DNA from: Aspidiotus rigidus
Taxonomy: Eukaryota; Arthropoda; Insecta; Hemiptera; Diaspididae
Assembly (NCBI GenBank): GCA_035079385.1
Contig: JAVHKY010000012.1
Coordinates: forward strand, 1,036,501 to 1,100,500
Direction of reading: 5' to 3'
Length of the DNA: 64,000 bases
The notes below the pieces were generated by a model. It made no database searches and was not told the DNA's origin. It was given only the letters and a program-made list of their open reading frames with translations. The position numbers and the translations under genes are program-made. Numbering within the stretch: the first letter of the stretch is position 1; each line of letters begins with the position of its first letter. Shown piece after piece: positions 11,301 through 22,650 of the stretch.

Positions 11301-14040
11301 TCAACCAGTTTCCATATTCTTGTCTCACAACTCAAAGTTTACAGAACCTTCCTGAGAAGAAAATCACTCGATCCACCAAGTTATGTTTTCAGTCCTCATT
11401 GTCGCAAAGCGTTTTTTTTTTTGTACAGCAGGAATTTTTGTAACCTGCTGTTATCGTTTTAAACGGGATATATTCGAATGGATCGAAATAACGGATCAAC
11501 AACGTAGGTAATACAGGAAATATTTGCCGGTCTCTCCTAAATACACATAGAGTTAACCCATACTAGGAAGGGATTAGTAGAAATATACAGTTGACCCAAG
11601 AAGGAATAGCGGGAGACCATTATTCCTTACGGTATCATAACGGGGTTGATCGGTAAACTGGACATTTTCACAATCGATTTTGGCGACACTCGAGGTCATT
11701 CTTCCGTCTATCTCTCTTTTTCTTTTTGTTTCTTCTATTTCGAGAACAAAACATCCCGTTAGTTCTCAACGGGATATTCATATTATTTTTCCTAAATCAC
11801 GAAACCTTCAAGAAGTCACGGGAAATCGTATAAAGTTTCGACAGGGATTATATCAAGAGAACAGAGAGGATGATCTATCTTCTTTCCGTTACCAAAAAAA
11901 ATAAGATTAACAAGCTCTTTTGTTCAGGGAGAAAATAGACAGGAGATTTTTTTCAGTCGTTCCTCCTATTGTTCCATCCTAACATATCCTCTGACCAGCG
12001 ATTTCTTTTTCACGTGTACACATATGTATTTTCTTCAATTTCTCTTTTTAAATCTTATACGTAGCTCTGGACCTACAAGCAAGTGCTTTCACTATATCCA
12101 TAAAACCTTAATTCAATGTTTGGAGCGATTATCTTCGGTACCTTCTGACAATGTGGGATTCGGTTGTAAATTTTTCATTTTTATAATCCTTAACTTAACC
12201 AATTTCTATACATGCATAATAACATAACCGATAAGTACCAATAATATAATTTAGAAAATCACGCGCGATGAACGTATATTCTAAGATAAAAAATAGATGA
12301 ACGTCAACTCTTTTAAATAGTATACCTATATAATTTTATATCGCAAGCAGATTACCTGCATTTGAACGATGTATAAAACTACAAAGTCTGCAGATTACTT
12401 CATAATTTTAGTTTTATTAAACACCATCGGTATACGCGCGATTTTAGTAAAATTTATAATGTTGAAATTTTATCGAGCAAATATTGAAAGTCGACCGATA
12501 TTATTTTAATACGCTACATCTACCTAGATACTCTTGTCAATTTCCATTACAGAAAGCTAACTCCACCTGTTTTTAATGTTCTTTTCAACGCCAAAAAATA
12601 AAAATACAGAACAAGAGATTTGCGGATGCGTGATGTCATATAGCGGATGTGAGAAATTTCATTCTATGCAAATATGTGTAAAATACTTCAACGTGTGTTA
12701 TTAGAGCCCTGGTACCCAGGATCGCCTTCTCAGTAGAATCTAGATAATTTTGGAATCATTCGAACAGATCACAGAGATTTACAAAACCTTACTGTACCAT
12801 TCCATGAGAGCTATACCTTAGATCTAAGGTATTTTTGCAAACTCCGGCTCTCACGCATTTAGATCAAAATCTCAAGCATACGCTTATTGCGCTCCAAGGC
12901 TGACTTGGGGCTAGTTGACCGCCCTGACAGCGGCACACTTTTCTCTCTTCCTTCAGCTCACACATACGATGGAAAATGCATTTTGAATAATTTGAATGGA
13001 AAAATACGTATTAAAAGTCTATCAATTCATTTTACAGCCATTAAAAGTCACAATGGATATCCTTGCCACCTTCTGTGGGGATGTCAAGCTCTTTTCACCC
13101 TCTCGTAGCCTCACTATTGACAATTCTCTCAGCCCAACTCCTCTAAAATGGCTTCCCAGTTCCTATCCACTCTGTCTTGAAAGCCCTCAGTTGGAAAACG
13201 CAATGAGTTGTGGGACCCTCCCGCTCTAAATCTAATGATGAAAAAAATATTCTGGTAGATCCGAATAAATTGGAGAAATAATTATGTTTCGTATCTCATA
13301 CAAATGCTATTATTTATATCTTGTCCAATCTTAGTCTAGTAAAGTGCAGTATGTTAAATTAAGTAGCTCCCTCCTGCCTGGGGCTTATGCTCAGTCTCCT
13401 TTTAGCCTAATATTAGATCAGTATACGTCAGTGGATTACATTTTACTCCCTCCAAAGCCCGCTTCACCTTACCATCTTTCTTAGCTTGGTATGCTATAAG
13501 TTAACATTCTCCAAGCCCCGTCTCGCCAGTTGCTGCATGTTCTTTTTTCTTTTTGGGACACCCACTCCGGACTTACTCGGTGGGGGAACTTTCTTATTCA
13601 AAATTACATATTTTTTCTGAGACCCCCCTCACCTTCAGCAAGCAGGGTGTGACCGGGTATTACAAGGCTCAGCATAATACAATACAGGGCCTAAATTCCC
13701 GGAGTGAACTATTTCATAATGTATGAACTACTTACAAATGATTTCTTCTAATTTTTCTTTACAACTTACTCACGGTACACTCGATCGCGTTTGAACTTAC
13801 CTAGAAATGAAGAAAACAAAACAAAAAATTAATAAAATGCAATTAATTGTATCTCAGTACTCAACTATTTTCTGATTTAAAGAAAAAGATTCTTTCCTGG
13901 GACTTCTCCGAGGGTTCCTCGGTAAACACCTTGGAAAAGACGAAAAAAACTTGGAGAGTTTTAGGGCCTCCAGCCCTTAATCAAAGTCCATATAAAAATC
14001 CCAATTCTCCTATAGCTGTCTTCTTTTAAGCCAAAAATTA
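11300..14040. other. Mostly unique DNA
   Basis: No gene is recognised. A frame at about 13035-13229 follows an acceptor-like TTCATTTTACAG and is open for about 65 codons, but it has no recognisable motif and no donor partner. Weak CTCCAAGCCC and CTCCAAAGCCC repeats occur at 13450-13530. Confidence 0.4.
12813..12832. repeat. Perfect 20-bp palindrome
   Basis: ATACCTTAGATCTAAGGTAT is its own reverse complement over all 20 bases. It could be a dimeric protein-binding site or chance; nothing nearby decides. Confidence 0.9.
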
Positions 14041-14283
14041 AACAGCTTAGAGGTCGACATTTTTCCAAGACTAACTTCTGTCATACATGAAGCTTCGAAA
14101 TCGACTTCTGTCCATTTTCTATACACTGCAAGATTGCAATGTCTGATACACGATTTTCACTCAGATTCGAAAGTTCGTCAGATGACGTCACAAATTGCCC
14201 ATCCAATGACGTCATCAAAAGGTCAAATGTTTTGACCACGCAGATCCTTATTTCTCGCAAAACATTCTCCAAGCTCTATGTTT

Positions 14284-14315
14284 CCTCCTCCTCCTCCTCC
14301 TCCTCCTCCTCCTCC
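14284..14315 (+). repeat. (CCT)n microsatellite
   Basis: A 32-base pure CCT tract lies inside unit 1 of the CRE-bearing repeat. The matching position in later units has only a short CTCCTC, so the tract expanded locally. Confidence 0.95.
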
Positions 14316-14507
14316 AAGAGTCAGAAAATTTGGAAAATAGCCAAATATCTACAGTTCAGAGGTCGAAAATTTCCCAAGTCTCATTTCTTTCCAAGTTGAA
14401 GCTTCAAAATGGACTTCTGTTCATCCTTTATACACTGCGAGATTGCATGTCTGATACACCATTTTGACTCGCAGATCCAAAAATCCCTCTGATGACGTCA
14501 CAAATTG

Positions 14508-15194
14508 GGGACTAGGGTGTTTCACCGAAAGATTTTTCACCTAAAAAAATTCACCGATTAACCTGGTTGGTGAGTTCAGCGTGACGAAAGTTCACCGACA
14601 AAATTCAATTATACTTTTATTAATGAAGTTAATTAATCAGTTTAATTCAAGTTTATAAAAAATACAAAATTAATTTAATAATTTTATTTTTGATAAAATT
14701 ATATTTTATATAATATTTTATATTTTCAAGTATTATTTATCTTTATATTTTAATTAAATTGAATTTTGAAAAAAAAAATAAATAAAATAGAATAATTTGA
14801 ATTAATATAATTTTTAAATATTCATTTATTGAAATAAAAATTATTTATCAAAATTTTAAATAAATAAATTGATTTAATCAATTAAAAATCATAATTATAA
14901 ATAATAAAATATAATTCATTATTTTAATTTAAATAACTTGATTTATAAATACCGTATTAATGATTTAATTAAATAAATTTTCTTAATTAAAAAATTATTA
15001 TATTTTATTTAAATAATTTTATAAATAAAATTTGGTATATCAAAGCATCAAAATGAAAGTCGAACAGCTGATTAAAAAAGGCGAATTTCGTCGTCGGTGT
15101 CGGTGAACTCAAAAAAGGAAGATGAACTTTCTTGACAGTGAAAAAAAAAAAACTGACAGGTGAACTTTTCTGTCGGTGAACAGGTCGGATCCCT
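14508..15194. mobile_element. hAT-like MITE with 8-bp target duplication
   Basis: The 687-bp insert is flanked by ACAAATTG at 14500-14507 and 15195-15202, and removing it restores the alignment of the host repeat unit. The left end reads GGGACTAGGGTG followed by TTTCACCGA; the right end reversed reads AGGGATCCGACCTG followed by TTCACCGA. TTCACCGA or TTCACC recurs about five times in the left 100 bp, and its complement recurs in the right 100 bp, like the subterminal repeats typical of hAT elements. The core (about 14600-15050) is extremely AT-rich and has no transposase. Confidence 0.85.
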
Positions 15195-16012
15195 ACAAAT
15201 TGTTCACCCAGTGATGTCATCAAGAGGTCGAAAACATTGACCAAGAACATCCTTACTTCACGCCAAACATTCTCCAAACTCTATATCCCCTGCTCCTCAG
15301 AAAGTAAGACAATTTTAAATGACCAAATATCTAGAGCAACGCAAGGTCGAAATTTTCTCAAATCCCATTTCCTTATTCAAACATGAAGTTTCACAGCGAG
15401 ATTGAAGGGTCTTATATACCATTACTACTCCTAGATCCAAAAGACCCTCTGATGACGACACAAATTATTCATGAAAAGGTCGAATGTTTTGACCATGCAT
15501 ATCCTTACTTTCAGAGTATTGCAGCCAGCTGGAAGCCAAAAGTCATAAACCAAGATGAGCCAAGGTTTTTAATTTTCTTATGCTTTTCCAATTTTTTGCA
15601 AAATAGGATTAATACAGAAATAAGAATCACGGATTTATAGCAATATCTTTTACATTTCTTGTAAAATTTGATGGAACTCCAACAAAGTAAAAAAGGGATG
15701 AAAAAGATTGGTTCCGGTCCAGTTCAGTTGTTTATAGTATAGAAGCCTGTAGTGCAGTCATACGCTGGAAATGAACACAAACTGGAGAATAGGTATCTTC
15801 AACAAGTGTGATGAAGCCCCAATTCTCCTGACTCACATTTCTTCATAATATTGATCAACCGAAAATCGATTTTTCCAAACGCAAAAAGTAAGATTTTTCA
15901 AGGTCGTAAGTTTAAGCCGAAGCTGAAACTTTGGGCTGCAATACTGCGCATACCCTATCCCAAACATTCTCCAAGCTCTATGTCATCCCCTCCTCCTCCA
16001 TGAGTCAGTAGA

Positions 16013-19000
16013 ATAATCTCCCTTCGAACATGTCTCTTCTATACACAAGCGTTTAAATCGTCCTTTTATCTTCCACAGACGGGAAAAAAACTGCCAATAA
16101 TGATAGACGAGTCGTAGGTCGTAATTTACTCGCCCGTAATAGTTTAACCTATAACCAATCGAGTAAAAGAAAACTAGTGTCATCGAGTTTATTTGTTTTT
16201 ATTGGCGACCCTCTCTCCGCGCGTAGCATACTTTAATTACGAATTCGACTTAATTACGAAAAACCATCTCAAATGGCGGTTAAACTCGAGAAACGAGCGT
16301 TGTTCCGCCCATAGCAGTAAACGGACCAGAAATTCGAGTATAATAGTAGCTTTACAAGGCGTTTTGATCGCATGGTTGAATTCGTGTTCCTGCGTGTTTA
16401 AAAAGTTTTAATTTACTACATCAGTGACATTCGAATTCTTCTTTCTTTTTTTTTGTCGTTAAACTAAGATTGATCTGTTACGTCTTCTTTTGTTTTTTTC
16501 TCGCATCGAAAATTATTTATTAACTGGGAACAACCGGAGAGTGTTTAAAAAACACAAGACAGCGAAATTCCTCGCATCCCTCTGAATATTCATCGTCTCT
16601 TACACCTTTTCATGAAAATTTGCTCCAGTAATTGCGAGGATAATCGTGTTTTTATTTGTAGCGCGTCTTTCGCTTTGTTTTTTCCACCTTCGTTCCCGCT
16701 TTGTTTTAGAAGTTTTAAAAGGTCTAAAATATTTTTCCTTTTCCACCCTTGTACACGCGAGAATTCTTGTATATGTTCCTACTAATATACAGCTATTATC
16801 TAATTAAATATACCGCGAAAATGCGAGTTGCCAAAAGAAACAATGCTACCCTCTATAGACTCTATACAATATTGCAAGAAAGAAGAGCAAATGAGTAATG
16901 GATTTTATTTTCTTTTATATAATACACGGGGAAAGAGAGTTTTTCCTAACCCCTTTACGCGCGGAAATTTCCGTATGCTTTTTACTTCATCGGATGTGTT
17001 TTTTTGCAGGAACTGTATGTATAGAGTAATTAACAACAATATAGTCTCACTTAATTTAAAAATATAATTAACGTCGTAAAGAAGACTAGGAAAAAAAAAA
17101 AAAAAGTAGAAAAATGTGTAACTTTTAACCATCTTATACACGCGTTTTGACCACGTTTTATCGTGAATCAAGATAAGACAAATCACGTGCCTTCGTTTGA
17201 TGTACGTCCTCAACTGCACTGTATCATATTTTCGTAATTTCCATTTAGAAAGAGAGAGAGAAAAAAAAAACATAACATATTATACGTATATAAAAATGCG
17301 TAAAGAAAATTTCATAAAAGAATTTCGGTAGGTCTTTTTAAAACCGGTTCCATAAGAAATATATTCTTAATATGGTACCACGAGAGCGTGTATCGTATTA
17401 TAATATTAATTTTTTAAAACAACTTTTAAAGTTACGAAAACGTAGATTTTTTTGTGTTTTATTATGCATAATGAAGATTCGGTATACCGGTGTCGAAAAT
17501 CTATCGGATTAACTCGAACGAAGTCAATTTCCACTTCACTCGGTGTCCGAAGCCAGATATTGCAATTTCAAGATAGACAGACCTCTCTTTGCTGTCGGGG
17601 CACCATCGAGAATGAGAATCACGATGCATTATCTGAAGACTCCCGAGTCTCGGGTGGTTTTTGAAAAATATTCCTACTATAAATAATACCGAGTCAAAAC
17701 CCCTTTCTCTGCCGGCTGTTCTACATGGACCTGTGTAATCTAAGGTTTAAATCTAAATGCGCTGCACAGACAACGATGTTGAAGAGAGCCGGGCACATAT
17801 AACTTAATTTTTCATAAAATATGTAGACCTATAGGTATTGTTTTAAGACGAACGCTACGATACAGCATTTTATGTAATCGAATTATAAATTCATATATAA
17901 GACCTCTCCGAACCATCAAACGTCTTGAACAGATGATATCTTGACATCTGTACAGCAGCGATCTATCCCCTAGTTTAAGTACCTCGTACACATAGACAGT
18001 GACAATGAGAATTGAAAAAAAAAAAACAAGAAGACTCGCGCGCAGTATACAGAGATACGAGCATGAAAAATGAAATAGAACTGACTTTAAATCATTTCTA
18101 TATAGGAACCTCGCAACTATAACGTAATTATTAAGGTATAAGACGAATATACATAATATAACTTCTTCGAAAATGAATTTCGACCAAAAGTATTAAGGAA
18201 TGTTTGGAATGTGCGAAACCGGTTCACGTATATAGCGATTCTCATCGTGCGCCCAGCGGACGTGTGAAGCGATACACATATGTACGCGCGAATTCATTGA
18301 TGTCGCGGAATTTTCAGCATTGCCTACATCGCCAAAAAAAAAACCTAAAATATAAAAGTGGCGAGAATTTGAAGAGAGACGGAGAAAGTAAATAAAAGCT
18401 GTCGCATGATTATCAATTAAATGAAAAAGTCGCGAGCAAAAAGAATGGAATACACCCTCCTTCCGAAATTAAGCGATCATTTACTAGTAAAAGACCACCG
18501 TGGGATGTAATAATAAATGGTTGAGCCCCCGCACGAAAAATAAAAACAGACAATCGTTCGCGTTTCCTACTTTCTAAAGGGTGAATAAAGTATTGCTACG
18601 AGTGTATAAACTACAACTGTATTTTCCACCCTTGCGTACGTCTGTGTGTATGCCTGCTTATTCGTGTCAAACGAAGTTGCATTATTATCGGCTGACAACG
18701 GCAGATGACTTTAGCATTGACAGTTTTACTATATACGAATATTGCAGACTTCCGTCTCAGTCTCAGCTTTGAGAGAGAATGACGAATTACTAATTTAAAA
18801 TTGTATCGCATTCGTCGAGAGAAATTTGCGTTCATTTTTCGTCGTGGCGGCGGCTATTTCGACGATGAAACAGTAATTATTCGCGTATGCATACGCGTAC
18901 ATAAAGAGCCATTTAATACCTCAAAAGTCTATACTCGCGGCCCGTATTCAAAGTTACGCGAGTATACAGCGAGGTGCGTCTGTAAGGTATATATTCGTGT

Positions 19001-19640
19001 AAAACAAATGGAACTAAAAGTTTGGATGCGACAGTCTGTATGAAGAGGGGGCCGCTGCGAAGTTTATCGATTCTAATATTATTCATGTATGAGAGAATAA
19101 AGTTTTATTCCAGAATTGTGAACAGTGAAGGTGCGAGTATAAAGAATCCTTCTCTTCGTCGAATGAATTGGGCGGGAGAACCGACCGTACTCAACGTCTC
19201 AATGAAACAGAAATGGATAGAAGAACAATGTTTCGACAACCAAAATTTCAAACGATGATCGATGGAAAAAGAATAGAGAGAGAGAAATAAAAGACAAATC
19301 GTCGATACCACATCAGTAGTTGTTTACTGTTCATCAAATACAAGTAAGGTTTGGACTTCGTTTTTCCCAATTTTAGATCTCTATAGGCTCCAGCCCTACT
19401 CATCAAAAACAATAGGTATGAACTTGGCAATCTCGCGGAAGCGAATTCGCTTCTATACACGTCAACTCATAAGCACGGACGGGACGGTCTTTCTCTGGGG
19501 GTGTGTCTCAGCACCATACACCGTGTCTTAGTAAACAAGTTCGGTAAAGATACATACCTTTTCAGGACAGAACGATTTTTTGAGGAGAAATTTTTTAGAA
19601 ATATTGATGAGGCATGTTCTAGAATTTTGGTTGAAAATTA
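16013..19640. other. Unique DNA, no supported gene
   Basis: This is a long block without recognised repeats. Several splice-acceptor-like strings occur (for example GTGTTTTTTTGCAG ending at about 17009), but no exon with both borders and an open frame is convincing. A frame ending near 17690 is open for about 50 codons with no recognised motif. It could be a large intron. Confidence 0.45.
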
Positions 19641-19654
19641 CACTCATAAACAAA

Positions 19655-20130
19655 TTTTAAACTTAGAAGGTATTCATGGAAGTATTTTCGACGCTTAATA
19701 CCATTCCATCCACCGTTTATTGATATTACCTCTCATTATTGCGCAATAATCATGTTTAGTTCCCGCGCTTGTTTGCGGCAGGCAAGTGTACCTTCTCGCG
19801 CATTGAAATTTTATAGCTTGACAAGTACCCGCGTTGCGACAAACCGCAGCAATTAAACACGAGTATGTGAACTATCGAAGGTATTTCTAAAAATATTTTC
19901 AACGTTGAATATAATTTCATTCGCCGTTTTTAAATTATTTGAGCAATATTCACGTTAATTTTCCGGGCTTCCTCGCGACAAGCAAGTGTACCTTTTCGCG
20001 CATTGAAATTTCGTAGCTTCCCAACAGACCACGCTTCACAATAGAGGTGATATTGAAAAAACGTGGAATGGCATTGTATTCATCGTCGAAACTATTTCTA
20101 GAAATACTTTTTATAATTCATAGTCATTTC
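19655..20130. mobile_element. Degenerate inverted-repeat element copies
   Basis: Two diverged tandem copies, about 19655-19855 and 19870-20060, share GGTATT..., ATATTTTCAACGTTGAA-like DNA, AGCAAGTGTACCTT and CGCGCATTGAAATTT. A third piece at about 20065-20125 is inverted. Their ends resemble the arms of the intact element at 20353-20638. The same family lies in opposite orientation at 31685-31915. Confidence 0.65.
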
Positions 20131-20352
20131 AAAAGTTTGAAATTATGTAATTCATGTGTGTGATTGAAATAGACAGCGCGCTGATAAGGGAATCAGGCAG
20201 ACAAGGGGTTGGAAATAATATTGACTCTACCTCAAATTGTTTCTCATACCATTTTCGAGTTGATTTCATACCGACTGACTTTTCGTGTCAATCTGTAGTG
20301 GGTACTCCGTCAAACTCGACCGATTAGAAAGATTCTATTACGTGATTCTTAG

Positions 20353-20638
20353 ATACTTTTCAACGCTGAACACGAATCCGTTGTCCGTTTTTTGTTAGCA
20401 CGTCACAATTTTTAGTAATCACGATTAAAGTTCTCGTTTACTTGCCGCGCGTCGTTGCGAAACACATCGACGATAGCAGCGGCGTCGCTATCGAAAACGT
20501 TCGTTACGTTCCGCGACAGCGCGCGGCAAGTAGACGAGAATATTTGTTATGATTACGTAAATATTTATCGTGATTACTAAAAATTATGACGTGCTAGCAA
20601 AAAACGGACAACGGATTCGTGTTCAGCGTTGAAAAGTA
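20353..20638. mobile_element. Foldback element with about 110-bp inverted arms
   Basis: The left arm begins TACTTTTCAACGCTGAACAC at 20354, and the right arm is its reverse complement ending at 20638. The arms stay alignable through TCCGTTGTCCGTTTTTTG, AGCACGTCA, ATTTTTAGTAATCACGAT and CTTGCCGCGCG. The central loop is short and GC-rich. Flanks GATTCTTAG (20344-20352) and GAACCTTAG (20639-20647) match at 7 of 9 positions, suggesting a 9-bp target duplication as in Mutator-like elements. The superfamily call is tentative. There is no coding capacity. Confidence 0.75.
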
Positions 20639-20689
20639 GAACCTTAGTAACAGGATAGCTGTTCAGTAGTGTTGTTCAACAATCTGAAA

Positions 20690-20850
20690 TTTCATATGTG
20701 TATCGATAAGTAGTCTGAAATTAATGTAAATTGGTCGACTACAAATTGTCGTTGAAGTCTTCAATTTGAACCTTAAATTAACTGACACCAGTTGATTTCA
20801 TTTTGCCTAATTTATGACGTCAACCGGTAGTCGATTTATGTAGTCAACCC
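20690..20850. repeat. Short GTCGA-rich patch
   Basis: GGTCGACTACAAATTGTCG, GTAGTCGATTTATGTAGTC and an exact TGACGTCA at 20815 resemble the 1.8-3.2 kb GTCGA-rich satellite, in a much shorter and weaker form. Confidence 0.4.
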
Positions 20851-21355
20851 CCGCCATCCTTTGGATTTATAGAATTTTGTCTGTTTCGTTATACAAGATG
20901 TGCAGCCACGATTATATATGGAATGAAGCGCTTTGACAGGGTCGCTCAGAGATTATCTGGGCCCGGAAGAAATGACACAGAAAAAGTTATTTTCAATTTA
21001 ATAAAAAATCCAAGTATTAAAGAGGGCACTAATCCCAAATCATACCTCTCTCGTCAGGCCTGTGCATCGAGAAACACAACAATCCCCATAACACCTTAGC
21101 GCATTTTTTTGAATCACATCTCCCCCATTTTTCTAAACTCACCTCCTCGTCTCCATCAAATCATTCAATCCTCTAGGGCTATTCATCCTCCTTACTATCA
21201 TGCTCGAAAACGTTCTACCGAGGACTAATATTTCTGAAATTATTAAGGAATTCCCCAACTATATAATAAGAAAAATCAGTCAGCGTTATTGATCTGAAAA
21301 TACGGATCTTTCCCAAGAATCTCCAGATTGATATTTAAACGCTCCCTCGCTTTTC

Positions 21356-22260
21356 TTGAAACCAGGTCACAGCACATGGTTACAAAATATGAATAAAACA
21401 GGTTGGGCATATTCAATTCATCACTCAAAAAACTCACAGGGTTGTTTTTTCCCGATTTTTTTTTTCGGTTTTCCATACAATTTTTTCCTCACTTTCCCTG
21501 AGCCACCCTGGGGGAGGAATTTAGCATTTTTTACAACAAAATTTTTCTCAGTCTAGTGTAATACGTAAATCCTTTCTGTTAATTTCAGAAACTTTCCTTG
21601 ACTAGAGACGGAATTCCCTATTCCCTTACGAAATTCCCCGACTTTTTTCGGTTTTCCAGAAAAAGAGAACCCTGCACTCAGCTTCCGTATTCATCGCTGA
21701 ACTTTGTGCTATTCACTCCTGTCTCTTACAATTTACCCAGTGCGCTCCAGGACTCAACTACGTCTCACTGTCTGACTCACTTTTCTTCTTACTATCTTTA
21801 CAAAATTCCTATACTTGAACAACCCCATCATACAATGCATCCGCATTATTCTCCGAACCCTATCACCTATCCAATCGTCAATACTCTCTATTTGGATCCC
21901 GGGTCACATTGGCCATTCCCATATGAAAAAATTGATCACGCAGCCAAAAACTCCACTCTCAGAATTAACGAACCCACACCTTCACCAGCGTACAACCTTG
22001 AATACTATTATTGTTCCTCAAATCCAGATTCTTGGCATCACCTATGGAAACGCCAACTCACCAAAAATTTAGAACAATTAAAAAGTAAAGCCACCAACTT
22101 TTTGCTCCTCCTCAAAAAGAAAGTCCCGCTATTAAGAAGTCATTCTCTTCATTCTCAGGACTGGTTACATCCGACTTATCCATTCTCCATACACCACCGT
22201 CTTGTAAATACTACCATGTAGATAATTTTACAGTCTGGTATCCTTTCTTACCTCCTGCCC
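21356..22260 (+). pseudogene. Non-LTR retrotransposon, RNase H and 3' region (broken)
   Basis: The plus strand encodes a degenerate RNase H domain of the kind carried by Jockey/I-group non-LTR retrotransposons. In order: GWAYSIHH at about 21399, then after a 239-bp insertion ASVFIAELCAIHS at about 21680, SLSDSLFFLLSLQNS near 21762, IWIPGHIG near 21890 and KIDHAAKNST near 21930. A cysteine-bearing tail with PPSCKYYHVDN follows near 22193. RNase H removes the RNA strand of RNA:DNA hybrids during element replication. The copy is dead: a stop and a frame change at about 21810, another frame change near 21910, and no preserved reverse transcriptase in the window. The 207-codon frame at 21598-22221 is only a fragment that runs out of the insertion. 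DNA from 20880 to 21300 may be more of the element, but I cannot show it. Confidence 0.8.
21437..21675. mobile_element. Small CAGGGTT-ended DNA element inside the retrotransposon
   Basis: The insert begins CAGGGTTGTTTTTTCCCGAT and ends TTTCCAGAAAAAGAGAACCC followed by TGC, giving a short CAGGGTT inverted terminus. ACTCA at 21432-21436 is repeated at 21676-21680. Removing the insert together with one ACTCA restores an unbroken RNase H reading frame, which supports the borders independently. An extra C at the right end leaves a one-base uncertainty. There is no coding capacity; hAT-related elements with 5-bp targets are the nearest guess. Confidence 0.75.
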
Positions 22261-22369
22261 TCCAAAACCAACCTCACGTTCTACCCGACCTGAGTAACAA
22301 CTGTTTTTTTTTGTAGAGAAAGGTCATAGTTTCCAAGGGTGTTGGGACTCCGACCAAAACTTACGAGGA

Positions 22370-22650
22370 TTAGGTAAAATTCCAATCATCAACCTGTTAT
22401 ATGAAGGAGGGAGGGGGTTAAACAAATTTCGTTTTCGAACTATTGATGAGGAGGAAACTCGGGAAAATCTCTACCATTGTGCTGAAGATAGTTCATGAAG
22501 GGGGTCAAAGCCTCCATCCTAGTCTAGAGACCTTGAAAATTTTTGAAGACAATCGACCATTGGTGTCCTACAGGAGAGCTTCACTTGATTTAGGACAAAT
22601 TTTACTACCAAGCTGTGTATGAGTATGATGAGGCTTGAAAAGCTTTTGCT
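22370..22650. repeat. Degenerate minisatellite-related block
   Basis: Variants of GAGGGGGTTAAACAAATTTCG and GAACTATTGATGAGGAGGAA resemble the 46-bp minisatellite unit, but too weakly for clean unit borders. Confidence 0.45.

Larger units (their letters stand above)
14046..15520. repeat. CRE-bearing tandem repeat, about 300-bp units
   Basis: Three diverged units share, in order, GAGGTCGAAATTTTCCCAAG-like DNA, TGAAGCTTC, ACACTGCGAGATTG, TGATGACGTCACAAATTG, GACGTCATCAAAAGGTC, CATTCTCCAAGCTCTAT and a CTCCTC tract. Unit 1 is about 14046-14340. Unit 2 starts at about 14352, is broken by an insertion at 14508-15194 and resumes to about 15320. Unit 3 is about 15335-15520. Exact TGACGTCA lies at 14183, 14207 and 14493. 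A further tail piece is at 15958-16012, and relatives lie at 36240-36420 and 36960-37110. Confidence 0.8.

Noticed and set aside
16905..17273. 122-codon minus-strand frame
   Set aside because: It is built across A/T homopolymers that read as runs of F and K, and no motif is recognisable.
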